This document shows, piece after piece, positions 1 to 5,580 of a DNA stretch of 8,108 nucleotides (position 1 is the stretch's first letter; every line of letters starts with the position of its first letter). The stretch is from the NCBI GenBank assembly GCA_017999235.1, contig JAGOBN010000149.1:1-8108 (forward strand). Reading direction: 5' to 3'. Made by a program: the position numbers and the translations under genes. A model generated the notes under the pieces. That model saw only the letters and a program-made list of their open reading frames with translations. It did not search any database and was not told where the DNA came from. The DNA comes from Anaerolineales bacterium (GTDB lineage Bacteria; Chloroflexota; Anaerolineae; Anaerolineales; UBA6663).

Positions 1-861
1 CAGCGCCACCAGGCGCGGGCAGCGCCGCAGCTGTTCCCAGCTGATGCCCACGGCGCAGCCGGTGTACGCGTCATCCACCGGTCGGCCGGCGGCGTCAAAG
101 TAGTGGCCGCAGATTTCCCCCACGGCACCGGCCGCTTCCAATTGCGCCAGCTGGGCGGCGCTCAGCAGCTGGCTGGCTTCCAACGGCGAGCCGCGCACCG
201 GCCCAATCCCCACCAGCGCCACATCCAGGCGGTCATACTGGGCCACCACCTCTCCAATCCCGGGTGCGCGCCGCAAGGCGGCGGCCACCGCCTTATCCTC
301 CACCTGGGCCGGGGCGTTGAGGTAAAAACTGGCGCCGGCGTAGGCCTCGGCCATCGCGCGCGTGATCTCGGACGTGCGGCTCGGGACCGGCTGCGGCCCG
401 TATTCCCCCAGCAGCTGCACCACCTGGATCTGACGCGGCGTGGCGAAGGGGTGGAGCGCTTCGGCCAGCGCGGCCAAGGTCCGCCCGCGCCCGATGCCCA
501 CCACCGCGCCGGGCTGGATCAGCGCGTCGAGGTGCGGCGCGGCCACCCGTCCCAAATAGCGGCGCGCGGCGTCTTCATCGGCCAGGTCCGCCGGCTGGCT
601 GACCACCACCACCTCGGCCAGGCCGCCGTTTTGACGCAGGGCTGCCTCCAGCGCGCCGTGCCGGGCGTGCGGCCGGATGATCTGGATGCGGACCACGCCG
701 GCCTCCCGCGCCCGGCTGAGCAGGCGCGAGACGGTGGCGGTGGAGAGCTTCAACTTTTTGGCGATCTGGGATTGCGTGCGGTTTTTCAGATAGTAGTCTT
801 CGGCCACTTGCGCCAGCACTTCCAGATCAGGGCGGGCGGGGTCGGTTTCTTTGGCGGCCAT
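1..861 (-). CDS. SorC-family sugar-binding transcriptional regulator (3' end cut by window)
   Basis: A DNA-binding regulator that should sense a phosphorylated sugar and control the divergent operon starting at 966. The frame is open from ATG at 861 down to base 1 (287 residues); SorC proteins are usually about 310-330 residues, so only the last few dozen are missing. Residues 12-60 form a helix-turn-helix (DYYLKNRTQSQIAKKL, then LSTATVSRLLSRAREAG). The effector-binding domain follows, with GIGRGRTL at 122-129 and EICGHYFDAAGRPV at 249-262, both typical of this family, ending near ISWEQLRRCPRLVAL. The start is supported by AAGGA at 869-873, 7 nt upstream. It is divergent from the sugar-phosphate operon, the classic position for a local regulator. 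The ligand is unknown; activator or repressor cannot be decided from sequence. The family call is strong, the target is inferred from position. Confidence 0.9.
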   Translation of the reverse strand, partial: MAAKETDPARPDLEVLAQVAEDYYLKNRTQSQIAKKLKLSTATVSRLLSRAREAGVVRIQIIRPHARHGALEAALRQNGGLAEVVVVSQPADLADEDAARRYLGRVAAPHLDALIQPGAVVGIGRGRTLAALAEALHPFATPRQIQVVQLLGEYGPQPVPSRTSEITRAMAEAYAGASFYLNAPAQVEDKAVAAALRRAPGIGEVVAQYDRLDVALVGIGPVRGSPLEASQLLSAAQLAQLEAAGAVGEICGHYFDAAGRPVDDAYTGCAVGISWEQLRRCPRLVAL

Positions 862-878
862 TGTGCGATCCTTGGCTA

Positions 879-906
879 TTGACAAACAGCGGCCCTGGAA
901 TATAAT
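879..906 (+). promoter_or_regulatory. Consensus sigma-70 promoter for the sugar-phosphate operon
   Basis: A perfect -35 TTGACA (879-884) and a perfect -10 TATAAT (901-906) are separated by 16 bp. Transcription should start near 913, leaving a leader of about 50 nt before the ATG at 966. Such an exact match in GC-rich DNA suggests a strong promoter that needs repression, in keeping with the inverted repeats overlapping and following the -10. Confidence 0.8.
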
Positions 907-939
907 GCAAATATATACAGCATTATGAAATAATTTGCA
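902..939. promoter_or_regulatory. Nested inverted repeats, candidate SorC operator
   Basis: Two perfect 7-bp inverted repeats interlock here. ATAATGC (902-908) pairs with GCATTAT (920-926), centred on 914, and overlaps the rightward -10. TGCAAAT (906-912) pairs with ATTTGCA (933-939), centred on about 922. Both cover the core elements of the two opposing promoters. Binding by the neighbouring regulator is inferred from position; AT-rich DNA gives such repeats by chance more easily. Confidence 0.5.
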
Positions 940-940
940 A
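912..940 (-). promoter_or_regulatory. Opposing promoter for the SorC-type regulator
   Basis: Read on the minus strand, TTGCAA (940-935) and TATATA (917-912) are separated by 17 bp and would start transcription near 905, about 45 nt upstream of the regulator ATG at 861. The two promoters overlap face to face, so one bound regulator could control both. This is a pattern match only. Confidence 0.5.
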
Positions 941-965
941 CACCCAAATAACCTGGACGGCGATC

Positions 966-2318
966 ATGAACACTGCGCGGATCACTCAAGCATTGCGGAC
1001 GGTCTCCGATACAGCCAGCGTCACCATTGGCAGCGGGGTGCTGGCCTCGGCTGGCGCGCTCTTCAACCAGACCTTCGGCCAGCGGCCGGCGGTGGTGGTG
1101 GCGGATGAAAACACCTTCGCGGCGGCCGGCCGCGCCGTGCACGCGGCGTTAGCGGCCGCGCTCGGAACGGTGGAGACACCATATATTTTCCCCGGCCCGC
1201 CCGTCCTGCACGCGGATTTCGAGCAGGTGCTGGCGCTGGAGGCGGCGCTGCGCGCGCATGACGCCCTCCCGGTGGCGGTGGGGGCGGGCACCGTGAACGA
1301 TATTGCCAAACTGGCCGCGCACCGCTGCGGCCGGCCGTACATGGTGGTGGCCACCGCCGCCTCGATGGACGGGTACACGGCCTTCGGGGCCTCCATCACC
1401 AAAGACAGCTACAAGCAGACCATGGCCTGCCCGGCGCCGCGCGCGGTGCTGGCGGATACCCAGGTGCTGGTGAACGCGCCGGCGCGGATGACGGCCTCCG
1501 GCTACGCCGATCTGCTGGGCAAGGTGACGGCCGGCGCGGATTGGCTGGTGGCGGACGCGCTGGGGGTTGAGCCGCTGCATCCCGCGGCGTGGGCCTTGAT
1601 CCAGGATGCGCTGCGCGCCTGGATTGCGCGGCCGGCGGCGCTGGCGGCCGGCGACGAGTCGGCGATGAGTGATTTGATCGAAGGCCTGATCATGGCCGGC
1701 CTGGCTATGCAGATGGCGCAGTCCTCGCGGCCGGCCTCCGGCGGCGAGCACCTCTTCAGCCACTTGTGGGAGATGGAAGGCCTCGGGCAGGCTCAAGTCC
1801 CGCCGCTTTCGCACGGCTTCAAAGTCGGGGTGGGGTCCATCGCGTGCGCGGCGCTGTACGAGCAGGTGCTGGCGCGCGATCTCGGCGCCTTGCCCATAGC
1901 GGCGCTGGCCGCGGCCTGGCCGGACCGCGCCGCCCTCGAAGCAGAGGTGGCGCGCGCGCACACGGTCCCCGGCCTGCGCGCCGCCGCCGTGGCGGAGAGC
2001 CTGGCCAAATATGTGGATGGCGCGCAGCTGACGGCGCGGCTGACCGACCTGCAAGCGCGCTGGCCGGCCCTGCGCGCGCGGCTGGCCGGGCAGCTGCTGC
2101 CGGCCGCGCAGCTGAGGGAGTGGCTGCAAGCCGCCGGCTGCCCGGTGAGCCCGGACGCCATCGGGCTGAGCGGGGCGGCGTTTAAGGATACCTACCGGCG
2201 GGCGCGCCAGATCCGCCGGCGCTACACGGTGCTGGATTTGGCGGCGGAGACCGGGGTTTTAACCGCCAGCGTGGACGCCTTGTTCGCGCCGGCCGGCTTC
2301 TGGGGGCAGGGAGCGTAA
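966..2318 (+). CDS. sn-Glycerol-1-phosphate dehydrogenase-like protein (AraM/EgsA group of iron-type alcohol dehydrogenases)
   Basis: Probably an NAD(P)-dependent, metal-containing dehydrogenase acting on a small phosphorylated polyol; characterised relatives interconvert dihydroxyacetone phosphate and sn-glycerol 1-phosphate in the cytoplasm. Visible marks are the nucleotide-binding GAGTVND at 106-112, VATAASMDGYTAFGAS at 128-143, and three metal-ligand candidates: D182 (GYADLLGK), H262 (SGGEHLFSH) and H283 (LSHGFKVG). The 80- and 21-residue spacings agree with those I recall for archaeal G1P dehydrogenases. At 450 residues it is longer than AraM (about 390), the surplus lying in an Ala/Arg-rich helical C-terminal part. 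Start ATG 966 has only a weak ribosome site (GGACGG). First gene of a three-gene operon; the next ORF begins 3 nt after its stop. The exact substrate is open: pairing with a phosphatase and an isomerase resembles Bacillus araL-araM more than archaeal lipid synthesis. Confidence 0.85.
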   Translation: MNTARITQALRTVSDTASVTIGSGVLASAGALFNQTFGQRPAVVVADENTFAAAGRAVHAALAAALGTVETPYIFPGPPVLHADFEQVLALEAALRAHDALPVAVGAGTVNDIAKLAAHRCGRPYMVVATAASMDGYTAFGASITKDSYKQTMACPAPRAVLADTQVLVNAPARMTASGYADLLGKVTAGADWLVADALGVEPLHPAAWALIQDALRAWIARPAALAAGDESAMSDLIEGLIMAGLAMQMAQSSRPASGGEHLFSHLWEMEGLGQAQVPPLSHGFKVGVGSIACAALYEQVLARDLGALPIAALAAAWPDRAALEAEVARAHTVPGLRAAAVAESLAKYVDGAQLTARLTDLQARWPALRARLAGQLLPAAQLREWLQAAGCPVSPDAIGLSGAAFKDTYRRARQIRRRYTVLDLAAETGVLTASVDALFAPAGFWGQGA

Positions 2319-2321
2319 CCC

Positions 2322-3122
2322 ATGATTCAAGCGTATCTGTTCGATCTGGACGGCACGATCTATCTGGGCGACACCCTGCTGCCCGGCGCGGCCGAGACCA
2401 TCGCGGCGCTGCGCGCGGCCGGCCGGCGGACGATCTTCCTCTCCAACAACCCCACCAAGACGCGCGCGCAGTACACGGCCAAGCTCGATCATTTGGGGAT
2501 CCCCACGCCCATTGACGACATCGTCAACTCCTCCAGCGTGATGGTGCAATGGCTGCTGCGCGAAGCGCCGGCGGCGCGGCTGTTTGTGGTCGGCGAAACG
2601 CCGCTGCAGGACGAGCTGCGCGCGGCCGGCTTTACGCTCACCGAGCGCGCCGGCGAGATCGACTTCGTGGTGGCGTCCTTTGACCGCACCTTCACCTATC
2701 ACAAACTCCAAGTGGCTTTCGACGCGGTCCGCGCCGGCGCGCGCCTGGTGGCCACCAACCCGGATAAGTTCTGCCCGGTGCCGGGCGGCGGCGAGCCGGA
2801 CTGCGCCGCCATCATCGCCGCCATCGAAGCCTGCACCGGCGCCAAGTGTGATCCCGTGGTCGGCAAACCCTCGCCGATCATGGTGCGGACCATCGGCGCT
2901 CTGCTGGGCCTGCCGCCGGCCGCGTGCATGATGGTGGGCGACCGGCTGGAGACGGATATGGCCATGGGGATCGCGGCCGGCATGGCCACCGGCCTGGTGC
3001 TGACCGGGGACGCCAACCGCGAACGGCTGGCCGCCTCCGGCCTGCAGCCAACCTATGTCTGGGAACGCATCGACGAACTGCTGCTCACGGCCGGTTTGAG
3101 CGCCGGCCCCGCCGCCCACTAA
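2322..3122 (+). CDS. HAD-IIA family sugar phosphatase (NagD/AraL-like)
   Basis: A cytoplasmic Mg-dependent phosphatase that should remove phosphate from a small sugar or polyol phosphate. All four HAD motifs are present: DLDGT at 8-12 (nucleophile D8, acid/base D10), S41 in FLSNNPTK, K182 in GKPSP, and GDRLETD at 206-212 (D207 and D212). The cap region between residues of about 70 and 180 and the 266-residue length fit the NagD/AraL (C2 cap) class. AGGGAG at 2308-2313 lies inside the end of the preceding gene, 8 nt before ATG 2322, so translation is probably coupled. In Bacillus subtilis an AraL phosphatase and an AraM dehydrogenase are also operon neighbours, which favours an AraL-like role. 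Members are promiscuous, so the physiological substrate cannot be named. Confidence 0.9.
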   Translation: MIQAYLFDLDGTIYLGDTLLPGAAETIAALRAAGRRTIFLSNNPTKTRAQYTAKLDHLGIPTPIDDIVNSSSVMVQWLLREAPAARLFVVGETPLQDELRAAGFTLTERAGEIDFVVASFDRTFTYHKLQVAFDAVRAGARLVATNPDKFCPVPGGGEPDCAAIIAAIEACTGAKCDPVVGKPSPIMVRTIGALLGLPPAACMMVGDRLETDMAMGIAAGMATGLVLTGDANRERLAASGLQPTYVWERIDELLLTAGLSAGPAAH

Positions 3123-3134
3123 AGGAGAACCGCC

Positions 3135-3617
3135 ATGACCATCCGCTTAGCGCTCGGGGCCGATTCGGCCGGCACCGCCCTCAAGAACCTGCTGCGCGAA
3201 AAGCTCAAAAAGGACGCGCGGGTGGCGGTGCGCGATTTTGGTGATGTGGGCGATGAAGTGGCTTACCCGCACGTGGGGCTGGCGGTGGCGGAGGCGGTGG
3301 CGCGCGGCGAAGCTGACCGCGCCATTCTGATCTGCGGCACCGGCATCGGCATGGCGATCTCCGCCAACAAGGTGCCGGGCATCCGCGCCACCGTCGCCCA
3401 CGACTCATATTCGGTGGAGCGTTCGGTCCTCTCCAACAACTGCCAGATCCTGACGCTGGGCGCGCGCGTCATCGGCCCGGAACTGGCGCTCCGGCTGGCG
3501 CAGGAGTGGCTGGGCTACACGTTTGATGAGGCCTCGGCGTCCGCGCCCAAGGTGGCCGTGATCACGGCCTACGAACAGCGCTCGCCGGCCGGGGAGGCGC
3601 CGGCGTCCACGTGCTAA
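3135..3617 (+). CDS. RpiB/LacAB-family sugar-phosphate isomerase
   Basis: An aldose-ketose isomerase of the RpiB/LacAB fold. The catalytic Cys is C67 in ICGTGIGMAISANK, followed by GIRATVAHDSYSVERSVLSNN and LGARVIGPELA, all family hallmarks; D10 keeps the N-terminal Asp. Departures from genuine ribose-5-phosphate isomerase B are clear: the GxDHxG motif reads GADSAG (His to S11), the ring-opening histidine (E. coli H99 in QHND) reads S100 in LSNN, and of the two phosphate-binding arginines near the C-terminus only K139 remains in a comparable place. Substrate therefore may be a tetrose, ketose or other open-chain sugar phosphate, as in LacAB or erythrulose-4-phosphate isomerases. AGGAG at 3123-3127 sits 7 nt before ATG 3135 and 12 nt separate it from the phosphatase gene. 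Family is sure; ribose-5-phosphate as substrate is doubtful. Confidence 0.88.
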   Translation: MTIRLALGADSAGTALKNLLREKLKKDARVAVRDFGDVGDEVAYPHVGLAVAEAVARGEADRAILICGTGIGMAISANKVPGIRATVAHDSYSVERSVLSNNCQILTLGARVIGPELALRLAQEWLGYTFDEASASAPKVAVITAYEQRSPAGEAPASTC

Positions 3618-3628
3618 CGGCCGGTTAG
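3614..3628. repeat. Small inverted repeat carrying both convergent stop codons
   Basis: CTAAC (3614-3618) and GTTAG (3624-3628) can pair around a 5-nt GGCCG loop. The TAA of the isomerase gene and the TAA of the leftward oxidoreductase gene lie in the two arms, with only 7 nt between the convergent genes. There is no T-run, so it is a poor intrinsic terminator; it may be chance. Confidence 0.3.
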
Positions 3629-4401
3629 GGCAGATACGGGCTGAAGTATTCCTGGAAGACCGCGAACGGCTGGCCGCCGATAAGCGGGTTGCCGTTGATG
3701 ACAAAGGACGGGGTGCTGCGCACACCCAGCGACTGCGCGAAGGCGACTTCGGTTTGCACCAGCTCGGTGTGCTGGCCGCTGTCTAAGCAGGCGTCAAAGC
3801 TCTGGCGGTCCAGCGGCAGCTGGTCCGCCAGCTGTTTTAAAATGTCCTTGCTGAAAGCGCCCTGATTCTCGCCATGCTGATTGGCAAACAGCAGGTCGTG
3901 GTATTCCCAGAACAGCCCCTGGTCGTTGGCGCACTCGCTGGCCTCGGCGGCCCAGAAAGATTCCTGGCCCAGAAACGCAAAGTGGATGTAGCCCACGCGC
4001 ACCTGGCCGGCCGTCACGTACTGTTGGTCAATCTGGCGACCCGCGCCAGCGGCATATTGCCCGCAGTACGGTCACTGAAAGTCGCTGAACTCGATCAGCG
4101 TAATCGGCGCGGCGGGGTTGCCCCGGAACAGGCGGGTGTTGGCGGCCACGTAACTCATCAGCTCGGCGCGCTGGGTGGCGCTCAGGGCCGGCACCGCCGA
4201 GGGCGAGGCGGCCGCGGCCGGCGCGGCGGCGGGGGGCGTGGCGCTGGGGGTCGGCGCGAACAGGGCCGTCACCAGCGGCCGGCCCGTGTAGCCCAAAATC
4301 AGGCCCAGGCCAAGCATCAAACCGGAGACGGCGGCCAGCACCGAAGCGGGGACCGTGCTGGCGGGTGGAGCGGGAGAGGTGAGGTTGGGATCGGTTGACA
4401 T
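3625..4401 (-). CDS. Candidate selenoprotein: membrane-anchored DsbA/thioredoxin-fold oxidoreductase with in-frame TGA (Sec) in a U-P-Y-C motif
   Basis: Read from ATG 4401 to TAA 3625 in one frame, this gives 258 residues with a single TGA at codon 110 (4074-4072). Residues 19-38 form one hydrophobic segment, an N-terminal anchor or uncleaved signal. A Pro/Ala-rich linker follows at 49-72, then a Thioredoxin_4/BdbD-like domain from about 93: GNPAAPITLIEFSDFQ, then TGA, P111, Y112, C113, G114. Homologues read FSDFQCPYCG, so TGA replaces exactly the N-terminal, nucleophilic Cys. Downstream nothing is damaged: HFAFLGQESFWAAEASECAND, FWEYHDLLFANQ, and the cis-Pro loop GVRSTPSFVING with P231. The protein should act in thiol-disulfide exchange outside the membrane. 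Selenocysteine insertion is the favoured reading, helped by the hairpin at 4033-4049. Alternatives are a nonsense mutation (pseudogene, of which 4401-4072 would be a truncated product) or a sequencing error. Family near-certain; selenoprotein status about three in four. Confidence 0.77.
4033..4074 (-). promoter_or_regulatory. SECIS-like hairpin just downstream of the in-frame TGA
   Basis: On the minus-strand message, CUGGCG (4049-4044) and CGCCAG (4038-4033) make a perfect 6-bp stem capped by the 5-nt loop CGGGU (4043-4039). Twenty-eight nt lie between the UGA (4074-4072) and the loop. From memory, bacterial SECIS models ask for a small apical loop with a G in its first two positions roughly 16-37 nt after UGA; G is second here. 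It lies inside the coding region, as bacterial SECIS elements do. Hairpins are common in GC-rich DNA, so it is supportive, not decisive. Confidence 0.55.
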
Positions 4402-4409
4402 TGCCGGCT

Positions 4410-4418
4410 ATTTTAGCA
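4410..4418 (-). promoter_or_regulatory. Extended -10 promoter element of the candidate selenoprotein gene
   Basis: On the minus strand TGCTAAAAT (4418-4410) matches an extended -10 (TGn followed by TAAAAT). No good -35 is seen. A start about 7 nt downstream would fall near 4403, next to the ATG at 4401, and there is no Shine-Dalgarno sequence in the gap (GCCGGCA). The message may thus be leaderless or nearly so. Confidence 0.45.
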
Positions 4419-4464
4419 CCGGGCTGGGACCGGCCTCCGCACAGTCAGCCTGGGTCCACCGGGA

Positions 4465-4522
4465 TAGCCCCAGACACACAGAGTCACGGAGAAAGGCTCT
4501 GTGACCTATGTGTCTGGGGTTG
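4465..4522. repeat. Long imperfect intergenic palindrome (REP/MITE-like)
   Basis: CCCCAGACACA (4468-4478) is perfectly complementary to TGTGTCTGGGG (4509-4519); weaker pairs extend it by up to 3 bp on each side. Inside, CAGAG (4479-4483 begins CAGAG) can pair with CTCTG (4497-4501), or GTCAC with GTGAC as an alternative. The whole forms a hairpin of about 52-58 nt in the 184-bp gap 4402-4585, which holds no gene. The CACAGAG/CTCTGTG wording resembles dispersed palindromes I associate with Chloroflexota and cyanobacterial genomes. No T-run follows on either strand, so it is not a classic intrinsic terminator. Confidence 0.6.
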
Positions 4523-4585
4523 AAATCTAGCTCTGGGCCGGTGCCGGGCCTGGCGGCCTGATCCGAGGCCTAAAGCCGGCCGGCC

Positions 4586-4996
4586 TCAGAACGCGGCCAC
4601 GGCGGGCGCTTGTTCGGTGAAGATCTCGAAGAAGGCGTGCATCCCCACTTGTTCCAGCGCCGCCGCCACGCGCGGCTGCGGGCTGAGCAGTTTGACGTGC
4701 TGCTGTTTGCCGGCGTCTTGCGCGTCGGATAACGCGCGGATGGCCCGCCACCCCTGGACATCCGGGTCCGGGGTGACGCCGCGGAACAGCAGCGCGATGG
4801 TGTGCATGGCCACCAGGCCCGCGCTGCTGCTGAACGGCACGGCGCTCAGGTCCAGCAGGAGATCGCGCTGGCCGGCCTGATACAGCGCCTGCGCCCGCTC
4901 GATCACGTCCCGGTAGTTGGAGCCATCCAGATCGCCCTGCAGCCGCAGTATGGCCACCGGCACGCGCGCGTTGACTTGGTCCACTGTGATGTGCAT
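4586..4996 (-). CDS. STAS-domain anti-sigma factor antagonist (RsbV/SpoIIAA-like)
   Basis: A small cytoplasmic protein (136 residues) that should bind the partner kinase encoded just upstream when unphosphorylated. The STAS core shows VAILRLQGDLDGSNY (14-28) and LLLDLSAVPFSSSAGLVAM (46-64). S58, followed by A59-G60, aligns with the phospho-acceptor serine of SpoIIAA and RsbV. Between about 72 and 98 there is a longer loop (RGVTPDPDVQGW and onward) than in SpoIIAA, before VKLLSPQPRVAAALEQVGMHAFFEIF. Start ATG 4996 is chosen because AGGAG (5010-5006) lies 9 nt upstream and the protein then begins at the first STAS strand; an open extension to 5056 overlaps the kinase gene and has no such signal. 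The gap to the kinase gene is 19 nt, so they form an operon with kinase first, the reverse of the usual rsbV-rsbW order. It ends in TGA, showing that TGA is also a normal stop here. Confidence 0.88.
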   Translation of the reverse strand: MHITVDQVNARVPVAILRLQGDLDGSNYRDVIERAQALYQAGQRDLLLDLSAVPFSSSAGLVAMHTIALLFRGVTPDPDVQGWRAIRALSDAQDAGKQQHVKLLSPQPRVAAALEQVGMHAFFEIFTEQAPAVAAF

Positions 4997-5015
4997 AGGT
5001 CCTTGCTCCTGAGAA

Positions 5016-5435
5016 TTAAACAGCCGCTGACAGGTGTTTGAGCAGCGTGAGCTCATTGCCCCCTTGCGGGGGAATGCGATAACTGACGGCGTCCATCAGC
5101 CGGCGCACCAGATAAACGCCCAGACCCCCGATCGGCCGTTCCTCCAGCGGACGGGAGAGATCCGGGTCCGGCAGCTGCAGGGGGTCAAACGAGGGGGCGG
5201 CATCCCGCACGCGCACCACAATCGCGGCGCCGGCGCGCTCCACTTCCACCGTGACCGCGCCGGCCCGGCCCGCGTAGCCATGCTCGACCACGTTGGTGAC
5301 GCACTCATCCACCGCCAGGACGAAGTCATCGGCCATCGCCTCCGGCGCTCCCAGGGCCTGCACCGCCTCGGCCACAAACGCGCGCACCTGGCTCAGGTGG
5401 GTCAATTCAGCCTGGGGATAAGAGAGAGCAACCAC
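5016..5435 (-). CDS. Anti-sigma factor serine kinase (RsbW/SpoIIAB-like, HATPase_c)
   Basis: A GHKL-fold ATP-binding kinase of 139 residues that should phosphorylate the STAS protein and bind a sigma factor or other target. The N-box is at 37-53 (DFVLAVDECVTNVVEHG; E44, N48), the G1 box at 76-84 (VRDAAPSFD, D78), the G2 box at 102-113 (IGGLGVYLVRRL), ending with GNELTLLK. GTG 5435 is preferred: CAGGA lies 6 nt upstream and the predicted protein starts directly at the first strand (VALSYPQAE). A TTG at 5489 would add 18 residues with little family resemblance and lies inside a probable -10. Translation ends 19 nt before the STAS gene. No sigma factor is in the window, so the target is unknown. 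Confidence 0.85.
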   Translation of the reverse strand: MVALSYPQAELTHLSQVRAFVAEAVQALGAPEAMADDFVLAVDECVTNVVEHGYAGRAGAVTVEVERAGAAIVVRVRDAAPSFDPLQLPDPDLSRPLEERPIGGLGVYLVRRLMDAVSYRIPPQGGNELTLLKHLSAAV

Positions 5436-5484
5436 GCGCCATCCTGAGAGTGGGGCCGGCGTCACCGGTTCGGGTATCAAACAG

Positions 5485-5505
5485 TGCAAGTATACCGGAC
5501 TTGCA
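5485..5505. promoter_or_regulatory. Inverted repeat over a leftward -10 in the divergent region
   Basis: TGCAAGT (5485-5491) and ACTTGCA (5499-5505) form a perfect 7-bp inverted repeat with a 7-nt spacer. On the minus strand TATACT (5494-5489) lies between and within the arms and could be the -10 of the kinase-STAS unit; no convincing -35 was found. A protein binding here would control that unit and perhaps the rightward dehydrogenase gene. The binding factor is not identifiable. Confidence 0.45.
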
Positions 5506-5539
5506 TAGTCCAGAAAACCAAACCCGCGGGCTGGCCGAG

Positions 5540-5545
5540 TAAAAT
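5540..5545 (+). promoter_or_regulatory. Possible -10 box of the dehydrogenase gene
   Basis: TAAAAT at 5540-5545 would give a start near 5552 and a leader of about 29 nt carrying AGGA (5570-5573), 7 nt before ATG 5581. No -35 match lies at 16-18 bp upstream, so this is a weak call based on the -10 alone. Confidence 0.3.
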
Positions 5546-5580
5546 AATGGTCATCACCCCTCCGCTCTCAGGAAACCAGC

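Noticed and set aside
103..882. Long open frame on the plus strand opposite the SorC gene
   Set aside because: Its protein is His/Gly/Arg-rich with no family motifs; the opposite strand has clear helix-turn-helix and effector-domain motifs. Same argument applies to other long antisense frames, such as 1149-2129, 2259-3119, 5554-6630 and 6641-7465.
3625..4017. Downstream half of the oxidoreductase taken as a separate gene starting at GTG 4017
   Set aside because: It would lack the active-site motif and first strand of the fold, has no ribosome site, and continues perfectly in frame with the upstream part through the TGA.
4072..4074. Genome-wide reassignment of TGA to an amino acid
   Set aside because: The STAS gene ends naturally at TGA (4588-4586), and no other gene in the window has an internal TGA.
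4072..4401. Plain pseudogene created by a nonsense mutation
   Set aside because: Kept as the main alternative but not preferred: no other lesion exists, and the stop is at the one residue where Sec is most expected.
4997..5056. N-terminal extension of the STAS protein to 5056
   Set aside because: It would overlap the end of the kinase gene, has no family similarity, and the internal ATG 4996 has a good AGGAG.
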